Positions 24,164 through 29,513 of a stretch of 29,513 bases of DNA are shown piece after piece. The notes below the pieces were generated by a model, which saw only the letters and a list, made by a program, of their open reading frames with translations, did not search any database and was not told the DNA's origin. Each line of letters starts with the position of its first letter. The first letter of the stretch is position 1. This DNA is from JBBIKU01 sp037445245 (GTDB lineage: Bacteria > Chloroflexota > Anaerolineae > Anaerolineales > Anaerolineaceae), in contig JBBIKU010000009.1 of the NCBI GenBank assembly GCA_037445245.1, positions 1 to 29,513 of the forward strand, in the 5' to 3' direction. The position numbers and the translations under genes are program-made.

Positions 24164-24757
24164 ATGCCGTTTGAGCTACCGCCTTTACCTTATCCCGAAG
24201 ACGCTTTGGAACCGTATTACTCCGCCCGTACTTTCGGTTTTCATCACGGCAAACACCACAAAACGTATGTGGACAATCTGAACAAGCTGATTGCCGGAAC
24301 TGATCTCGAGTCAAAGAGCCTCGAAGAGATCATTCTGGTGAGCGCAGGCGTGACGGAAAAGGTCGGTGTCTTCAACAATGCTGCCCAGGTGTGGAACCAC
24401 ACCTTTTTCTGGAACAGCATGAAACCCGGCGGCGGGGGTGAGCCGACTGGCGAACTGGCGAAGCGGATCGAGAAATCGTTCGCTGGTTACCCTAAATTTG
24501 CCGAGGAATTCAAAACAGCCGCCGTGGGTCGCTTCGGCAGCGGTTGGGCATGGCTGGTGCTGGATGGCAGCGAACTAAAAATCGTGAGCACGCCCAACGC
24601 CGAAACGCCCATGATCAAAGGACAAAAAGCGCTGCTGACGGTCGACGTTTGGGAGCACGCCTACTACCTGGATTATCAGAACCGCAGGGCTGATTTCGTT
24701 CAGGCGTATCTGGATAATCTGGTCAATTGGGATTTTGCGGCGGAAAATTTGGGCTGA
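24164..24757 (+). CDS. sodB: Superoxide dismutase, Fe type
   Basis: Converts superoxide to oxygen and hydrogen peroxide in the cytoplasm. 197 residues, the normal length. The four metal ligands are visible: His27 in FGFHHGKHHKTYV, His in AAQVWNHTFFWN, and Asp plus His in TVDVWEHAYYLDYQN. Gln in the AAQxWNH segment, rather than a Gln in the C-terminal domain, is the Fe-type signature. FGSGWAWLV is also present. AGGAGGTGA lies just before the ATG. A Fe-SOD together with arsenate reductase suggests an organism that meets oxygen at least occasionally. The gene converges on arsC. Confidence 0.95.
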   Translation: MPFELPPLPYPEDALEPYYSARTFGFHHGKHHKTYVDNLNKLIAGTDLESKSLEEIILVSAGVTEKVGVFNNAAQVWNHTFFWNSMKPGGGGEPTGELAKRIEKSFAGYPKFAEEFKTAAVGRFGSGWAWLVLDGSELKIVSTPNAETPMIKGQKALLTVDVWEHAYYLDYQNRRADFVQAYLDNLVNWDFAAENLG

Positions 24758-24775
24758 TCTGGCTGGGCGATCCAC

Positions 24776-25204
24776 TCACTCACGCCTTTGTTCGGTGAGC
24801 CAGGCTTGAATTCTGGCGTCGATCTGGTCGCGGATGTGGCGGAACTTCTGCCGGGTTTCTTCCTCACTGCCTTCAAAGACGGCTGGATCTTCGAAGGGCC
24901 AGTGTAACCTGGTGCCCACGCCGGGAAAAATCGGACATTTTTCTTCGGCGTTGGCGCAGACGGTGATCAGGTAGCTAAAATGCGCCTTGCCGAGGAAATC
25001 TGACAGCGGTTTAGCGCTGTGCCGGCTGGTATCGATGCCGATCTCGTCCAAGACGCGGATAGTGTAGGGGTTGATGCTGTGCGGATCAAGTCCGGCGCTG
25101 AACACTTCGAAGCGTTCGCCGGCGTGCTTACGTAACAGTGCTTCCGCCATTTGGCTGCGGGCTGAATTTCCGGTGCACAAAAACAGGACGCTGGGTTTAT
25201 CCAT
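24776..25204 (-). CDS. arsC: Arsenate reductase, thioredoxin-coupled (low-molecular-weight phosphatase fold)
   Basis: Reduces arsenate to arsenite. 142 residues. The P-loop CTGNSARS has nucleophile Cys10 and Arg16. The two further redox cysteines Cys83 and Cys90 lie in ITVCANAEEKCPIFPG, the spacing of thioredoxin-linked ArsC of the Staphylococcus/Bacillus type rather than the glutaredoxin-linked type. The Asp of WPFEDPA serves as general acid. Start ATG 25204 has GAGGAG 5 nt upstream. No arsR, arsB or acr3 is adjacent, so export must be encoded elsewhere. Confidence 0.95.
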   Translation of the reverse strand: MDKPSVLFLCTGNSARSQMAEALLRKHAGERFEVFSAGLDPHSINPYTIRVLDEIGIDTSRHSAKPLSDFLGKAHFSYLITVCANAEEKCPIFPGVGTRLHWPFEDPAVFEGSEEETRQKFRHIRDQIDARIQAWLTEQRRE

Positions 25205-25257
25205 AAATCTCCTCGCCGCTGGTTAAGTAATAGGCGGCGCTTTCTTTGTGTGGTTCG

Positions 25258-25263
25258 ATTGTA
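25258..25263 (-). promoter_or_regulatory. Possible -10 box for arsC
   Basis: TACAAT on the minus strand, 53 nt before the arsC ATG. No good -35 box at the expected distance. The rest of 25205-25489 shows no gene and no known regulatory motif; a short GGTGA/TCACC stem near 25389-25402 was the only structure seen. Confidence 0.3.
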
Positions 25264-25489
25264 CCCTGCCCAGTTTAAGATTTGACCAAAACTTTGTTAT
25301 GAAATGGTTAAGGGTCTTTGGTGAAGAGATTGGACCCAATCAGTTTTGTGCAGGGGCGCTTTGAAGGTGTTGAGGCGATCTCCAGCCGGTGAGTGATCAC
25401 CTGGTTTTTGTGCCAGTTATCGCCTGCCGCCAGATCTCACCTTGGCGTTGGTTCAGTTTGTTTTCAGCGCAGGTGGGGCAGTGATCGGC

Positions 25490-26488
25490 TCAGGGGATGA
25501 GCACGGCGGCGCCTTCGATCTCTCCGGCGCGCAGACAGTCGAGTGCCTGGTTGGCTTGTTCGAGCGGGAAGGGGCGGACAACCGTGCGCACTGGCACCTC
25601 TGGCGCCAGGCGCAGCAGCGCTTCGCCGTCGCGGCGGGTGAGGTTGGCAACTGTGCGCACCACCCGTTCCTGCCACAGCAGGCGGTATGGGAATGTCGGG
25701 ATGTCGCTCATGTGAATACCGGCGCACACCACCACTCCGCCCTTACAGACCGCAGCGAGGGCAATGGGTAACAGCGCTCCCACCGGCGCCAACAAAATCG
25801 CCGCATCTAGGGTTTTGGGCGGCGGCTCATCCGAACCGCCCGCCCAGACTGCTCCCAGCCGGCGGGCGAATTCCTGACCGAAAACGTCGCCGGGGCGGGT
25901 GAAGGCATACACTTCGCGCCCGTGGTGGGCGGCAATCTGGCATATGATGTGAGCAGCGGCGCCAAAGCCGTACAAACCCAGGCGGCTGGCTTCCTCGCCT
26001 GCCATGCGGTAAGCGCGATATCCGATCAAGCCGGCACATAATAGCGGGGCAGCTTCCACATCCAGATAGTTGTCGGGCAGCGTAAAACAAAAGCGTCGAT
26101 CGGCGAGGGCATAAGCGGCGTAACCGCCATCGAGCGTATAACCGGTGAAGGCGGGCGCATCGCACAAGTTCTCGCGCCCGCTACGGCAGTAACGGCAAAC
26201 GCCGCAGACGCCGCCCAGCCAGGGGACGCCGACCCGGTCGCCTACTTTGATTCCCACCACCCGCTTGCCGATCTCGACCACCTTACCGACGATTTCATGT
26301 CCGGGCACCAGTGGCAACTTCGCTTCGGTCAGGTCACCGTCAACGATGTGCAGGTCTGTGCGACATACCCCACAGGCGCTGACCGAGATCAAAATTTGGT
26401 CGGGAGCAGGTTTGGGGATGGGTATCCGCTCGAAACGAAGCGGCTCAGCGGGGGCGTGCAGCACCATTGCCGCCATTTTATCGCTCAT
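25490..26488 (-). CDS. Zinc-dependent alcohol dehydrogenase (AdhA-like, MDR superfamily)
   Basis: 332 residues. The catalytic zinc site is visible as Cys39 in SACGVCRTDLH, His64-Glu65 in VPGHE, and a distal Cys that in this branch sits in LLCAGLIGYRAY. The structural zinc is bound by the four cysteines of CGVCRYCRSGRENLC. The dinucleotide fold starts LGLYGFGAAAHIICQIA. The family oxidises primary or secondary alcohols with NAD(P). The GFGAAAH and LLCAGLIGYRA motifs resemble the group often annotated as zinc-binding alcohol dehydrogenase AdhA. ATG 26488 has GAGG 7 nt upstream. The gene is separated from arsC by about 285 nt and its substrate is not predictable. Confidence 0.92.
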   Translation of the reverse strand: MSDKMAAMVLHAPAEPLRFERIPIPKPAPDQILISVSACGVCRTDLHIVDGDLTEAKLPLVPGHEIVGKVVEIGKRVVGIKVGDRVGVPWLGGVCGVCRYCRSGRENLCDAPAFTGYTLDGGYAAYALADRRFCFTLPDNYLDVEAAPLLCAGLIGYRAYRMAGEEASRLGLYGFGAAAHIICQIAAHHGREVYAFTRPGDVFGQEFARRLGAVWAGGSDEPPPKTLDAAILLAPVGALLPIALAAVCKGGVVVCAGIHMSDIPTFPYRLLWQERVVRTVANLTRRDGEALLRLAPEVPVRTVVRPFPLEQANQALDCLRAGEIEGAAVLIP

Positions 26489-26588
26489 CGGATTGCCTCT
26501 GCCAGAAAGAACTCATGCCGGGCGGCTCTGCGGTTTTTGTCACTTCACAGTATTGCCGCCTTCAACGACAAATCGATCAAGATCGCGG

Positions 26589-27925
26589 CTAGTTTTCGAC
26601 CGGCGGGGCGTAAAAGCGAATCGACCACACGCCTGAGCCGGGTTGCCGCTTGGTTTTGAGATCAAAATAGTCTTCCGATTCGATGACTTCATCGTAGCGC
26701 GTGCCGAGGGGGACAAATTGAACCCAGGTTTGTCCGGGTTTGAGCGGGAAGGGATTGCCCTCGGCGTCGATGAAGCGGATCGGACGGATCTTGCCGGTAG
26801 TTTTTTCGTACTCCTCGTTACGGGTGGTCCAAAAGATTTCGTACATCATCCCGTCGCGAAACAACAACGCCGGCATCCGGTGGATGTATGACAATTTAAT
26901 GTCGATCACAGTTTCATAATAGGCGCGGTGCTCGGCGAATAAGACCACCACGTTCTCATAATTGAGCGGTTCGCCGTTGAGCCGGTCGCTGGCTTGAATA
27001 AAGGTCTTGCCGTCCGCGTTGTCTTGATAGCGGTGGTAACCCTCGCCCTCAGAATTGTAGCGCCAGATGATCTGGTTTTTGTAGCTATAAGGCAGCCAGA
27101 TCATTTTCGCCGGAACACCGCCGGCGGGCGCAAGTGGCTCGAAGTAAAGCCCGCTCAATGCCGCCGGGTCTAGAGAATCCGACTGACTGCGGGCGATCCG
27201 TTCCAGCTTGGTGGCGTCGATCATGGCGCTGTTGATGTCGTCGTGGTCAGACCCGAAGATGTTGCTCACCTGACTCAGTTGAGAGGACACCATGCTGGCA
27301 GCCGATGCCATGACCAGAAAGCCGTTGTAATGTTTGCGAAGCGGCTCATAGGGCAGGCGCCCCGAGCGGATCGGACCGATGCCGTCGGAGATCGCCCCAT
27401 CCTCGGGGTTGGCGCCAGACTGTTCTGGTTTGAGCGGGTAATCACCGTAGAAGAGTGCCAGAAAGCGGCTGGCGCCCTCGCCGATGTACATCTCGAACAC
27501 AAAGGGGGTGAAGGATAAACCTGCCTGCGGACGGGCGCTGACCGGGAAATTGGTGATCGACACCAGCGCCGGGGTGAGCTTCAGGTTTTCCGGGTTGGAG
27601 ACCGGCAGACCGGTGAGAGGGTTGAAGCCGGGCGGAAAGCTGGAGGGCCCCAGCGGTTGTGGCACGGGCGTCGGCGTGGGCGAGGGAAGCACGGTGGGGG
27701 TGNNNNNNNNNNNNNNNNNNNNNNNNNNNNNNNNNNNNNNNNCGCATCGCTGCTGCTGGATGCCGAATCTACAGGAATTTTGGGTTGAACTTGCAGCTGT
27801 GCAGGTGGCTGCGGCAGGCTCGCTTGACCGCCGCCGGGAGCTTGAAACTTCGCGGTGAACGGCAGCCTGCACCCGCTCAAAAATAAGGACAACACTACCA
27901 TTAATATGATTGATTTTCGAAACAT
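26589..27925 (-). CDS. DUF3048 lipoprotein (YerB-like), interrupted by an assembly gap
   Basis: The protein begins MFRKSIILMVVLSLFLSGC, a lipoprotein signal with lipobox L-S-G-C, so it should be anchored outside the cytoplasmic membrane. A linker rich in Pro, Gln and Ser follows. After the N run (27703-27742) the linker continues TPTVLPSPTPTPVPQPLG, and then DUF3048 (FNPLTGLPVSNPENLKLTPA, GPIRSGRLPYEPLRKHYNG) and the DUF3048 C-terminal domain (KTTGKIRPIRFIDAEGNPFPLKPGQTWVQFVP). The start ATG at 27925 has GAGGTG upstream. The two sides of the gap are in different frames if it is counted as 40 bases, so the gap length is arbitrary; the gene itself is probably intact. Function of YerB-like proteins is unknown. 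Confidence 0.85.
27703..27742. other. Assembly gap (40 N)
   Basis: Run of N inside the linker of the DUF3048 lipoprotein gene. The flanking coding frames disagree with a 40-base gap (they would agree if the missing length were 2 mod 3, for example 38 or 41). The repeated Thr-Pro codons of the linker are a likely reason for assembly failure. Confidence 0.95.
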
Positions 27926-28045
27926 CAAACACCTCGCAACAGAATTAAACACCACTCTGCCTTCGGCAATGACTAAGGCTGGGTTATTGTTTGGAACCTG
28001 CTTGTATTGTACGCTGATGTTGGAAAAGCGCACTTAACAGATATG

Positions 28046-29011
28046 TCAGCCGCTTTGCCAATCGCTGAACCGGTTCAATTGTTGCAATTCGTCTCCGCTG
28101 AGCTGCATTTCGAGCGCGCCGAGATTGTCGCGGAACTGTTCAAGCGTTCGTGGTTCAATGATGGCGCTGGTGATCACAGGATTGCTCAATTGCCACGCCA
28201 ACGCCACCTGAGATACGCTGGCGTGGTGCGCCTGGGCGATTATATCCATATGGTCGAGCAGCGCCCAGTTGCGCTCGGTGAAATATTTCACAACAGTTTG
28301 CTGGCGCACGCTGGCGACAGCGGTTTGTTGGCGGCGATACTTGCCGGTCAGAAAGCCACCTGCCAGCGGGCTGTAAGGGATGACGCCCAGGCGGTAGGTG
28401 CGGCAAACTGCCTCCAATTCGCGCTCGAATGCGTGGCGGTGCACCAAGTTGTAACGCGGTTGGAGGCAGTCGAAGCGCGCCAGCCCCAACCGATCGCTGG
28501 TCCATAACGCCCGCATCAATTGTAGGCATTGTAGTTGGAGCATCCCAGCTAGCGTACCTTCCCCTGATGNNNNNNNNNNCAGAGCACGTAGAGTTTCCTC
28601 GATAGGGGTATCGGGATCGGGCCAATGGGTCTGATAGAGATCGATGTAATCGGTTTGCAAACGACGCAGCGAGTCCTCTACTGCCTGCAGGATGTGCAAG
28701 CGCGAAAGACCGGAGTCGTTCGGTGCGTTTCCCATGCTGCCGCGCACCTTGGTGGCGATCACCAACCGGTGGCGCGTTTTGCGCCTTTGGCGTATCCATC
28801 TGCCGATGATGGTCTCGGCTACGCCGCCGGGATTTCCCTCTACCCAGCGCGAATAGATATTGGCGGTATCGATGAAATTGATGCCGGCTTTTATTGTCGC
28901 ATCCAGAATTTCAAACGACAGCTTTTAATCTGCCGTCCACCCGAATTGCATGCTGCCCATGCACAGCGGCGAGACTTTCAAGCCGGTCTTTCCCCAATTA
29001 CGGTACTCCAT
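28046..29011 (-). pseudogene. Aldo/keto reductase with two stops, a frameshift and an assembly gap
   Basis: The + strand complement encodes a recognisable NADP-dependent aldo/keto reductase from MEYRNWGKTGLKVSPLCMGS through the Asp/Tyr motif FIDTANIYSRWVEGNPGG, IATKVRG, DYIDLYQTHWPDPDTPIEE and IPYSPLAGGFLTGKYRR to the end. AGGAGG precedes the ATG at 29009-29011. Lesions: codon 29 is TAA (28925-28927) where Glu is expected after WTAD; TAG (28549-28551) stands where Tyr is expected in QGKVR-Y-LGCSNYNAY; and one base is missing near 28521, shifting the frame before QLMRALWTSDRLG. A 10-N gap sits 18 nt from the TAG. The lesions could be true decay or consensus errors near a poorly assembled spot. 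Confidence 0.75.
28570..28579. other. Assembly gap (10 N)
   Basis: Run of N inside the aldo/keto reductase gene. By comparison with the family about 12 bases are expected here, so the gap length is only nominal. Confidence 0.95.
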
Positions 29012-29110
29012 TTTCGTCCTCCTGATGACGGGATGATCATAAGGGTCACGCCTGATTCTAACCGACAGGTCGATTGCAGTGGCTGGGATCGTGCGCGCTG
29101 TCGTTTGACT

Positions 29111-29116
29111 TATAAT
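29111..29116 (+). promoter_or_regulatory. Possible -10 box for the queuosine-salvage gene
   Basis: Exact TATAAT about 85 nt before the ATG at 29202. No convincing -35 box. Confidence 0.35.
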
Positions 29117-29201
29117 GAAACTACTCCGCCTTCAGCCGGCTGACACTAGCTGATTGATTTACGGCGGATGATCATTACCGATCTTGGGAGATACTAAAAA
29201 A

Positions 29202-29513
29202 ATGCGTTGTGGCTTACTGGATGAGGTGCGCAATGCCTGCCAGGCTGTTGCTGAAAGAGCCAGGTTGGTGCAGATCGACCTCACCCGCCTTGTGGCATAT
29301 GCCGATATCTTCGTATGCCAACCGCTGCAATCGCCGCAGCCGGAAGCTGAATATCACTTCAGCGGGGACGCCGGGACGACCCTGGCTTACTTCATCACCC
29401 TGGATGCGATCAATTTTGGTTCCGGTTATTTCCCCTACTTGCAGAAATGGTTTCCGGTTTCGGGTTATTTTACGATTGCAGCTGGGTTGAAAGCCCATTT
29501 TGAGCAACAGGGC
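29202..29513 (+). CDS. Queuosine salvage protein, DUF2419 family (5' part; cut by window edge)
   Basis: Members of this family release queuine from queuosine 5'-phosphate or queuosine nucleoside, so that the base can be re-used for tRNA modification. 104 residues are visible. The N-terminus (VRNACQAVAERARLVQIDLTRL) and the block TLAYFITLDAINFGSGYFP, followed by SGYFTIAAGLKAHFEQQ, are the characteristic DUF2419 segments; the LDAINFGSG motif forms part of the substrate pocket in characterised homologues. The ATG at 29202 has GGGAG 11 nt upstream. The remainder, including further catalytic residues, lies beyond the window. Confidence 0.88.
   Translation, partial: MRCGLLDEVRNACQAVAERARLVQIDLTRLVAYADIFVCQPLQSPQPEAEYHFSGDAGTTLAYFITLDAINFGSGYFPYLQKWFPVSGYFTIAAGLKAHFEQQG

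Noticed and set aside
25380..25420. Intrinsic terminator (stem near 25389-25402 followed by TTTTTG)
   Set aside because: The stem is only 5 bp and the T-run is on the plus strand, where no gene ends; the flanking genes are on the minus strand.
1..29513. CRISPR arrays, tRNA or rRNA genes, complete insertion sequences, prophage genes
   Set aside because: None found on reading both strands; the only mobile-element trace is the short IS30 fragment.

Overview
The window looks like a GC-rich bacterial chromosome segment from a draft or metagenome assembly. It carries two N runs (27703-27742 and 28570-28579). Gene content suggests Chloroflexota, probably the Anaerolineae: a DUF2905 small membrane protein, a YerB-like DUF3048 lipoprotein with a Thr/Pro linker, a very large CHASE/PAS/GAF/HD-GYP receptor, a two-TM small protein, a selenocysteine-containing SelD, and several genes with a TATAAT-like -10 box only 6-7 nt before the start codon. 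The taxonomic call is inference; no rRNA or tRNA gene is present.

Layout. 1-1240 (-) is the 5' part of dnaA, cut by the window edge, followed by a 584-nt intergenic region rich in dyads. 1825-4163 (+) holds an alanine dehydrogenase/PNT-like protein and an AI-2E family permease. 4167-7643 (-) is a compact operon, enolase paralogue - glycerate 2-kinase - FCD-type GntR regulator, with a perfect ATTGTCGACAAT palindrome at its promoter. The two enzymes would convert D-glycerate to 2-phosphoglycerate and then phosphoenolpyruvate. Between this operon and the next gene lies a scrap of an IS30-family transposase (7747-7851). 7882-12090 (+) is a 1402-residue membrane receptor ending in HD-GYP, and 12259-13293 (+) is an SPFH/band-7 protein.

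13410-17977 (+) holds selD, read through an in-frame UGA (Sec) with a plausible bacterial SECIS hairpin, then an overlapping gamma-glutamyltransferase-like gene and uvrC. 18066-18848 (+) holds a 56-residue two-TM protein and a DUF1905/YdeI-type protein. 18883-21495 (-) is an 870-residue polytopic membrane protein with GT-C-like features, divergent from a DUF2905 gene and a GNAT acetyltransferase. 22516-24757 (+) holds a dihydrolipoamide-dehydrogenase-like flavoenzyme and an Fe-type superoxide dismutase. 24776-29011 (-) holds arsenate reductase, a zinc alcohol dehydrogenase, the DUF3048 lipoprotein interrupted by the first N run, and an aldo/keto reductase with two in-frame stops, a frameshift and the second N run. 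The window ends inside a queuosine-salvage (DUF2419) gene on the + strand.

Most notable points: the Sec-encoding selD that plain ORF calling truncates; the enolase paralogue with the active-site His of the S-H-R-S-G-E-T-E-D motif replaced by Glu, operon-coupled to glycerate kinase; the IS30 relic abutting the receptor gene; and the recurrent leaderless-type promoter arrangement.
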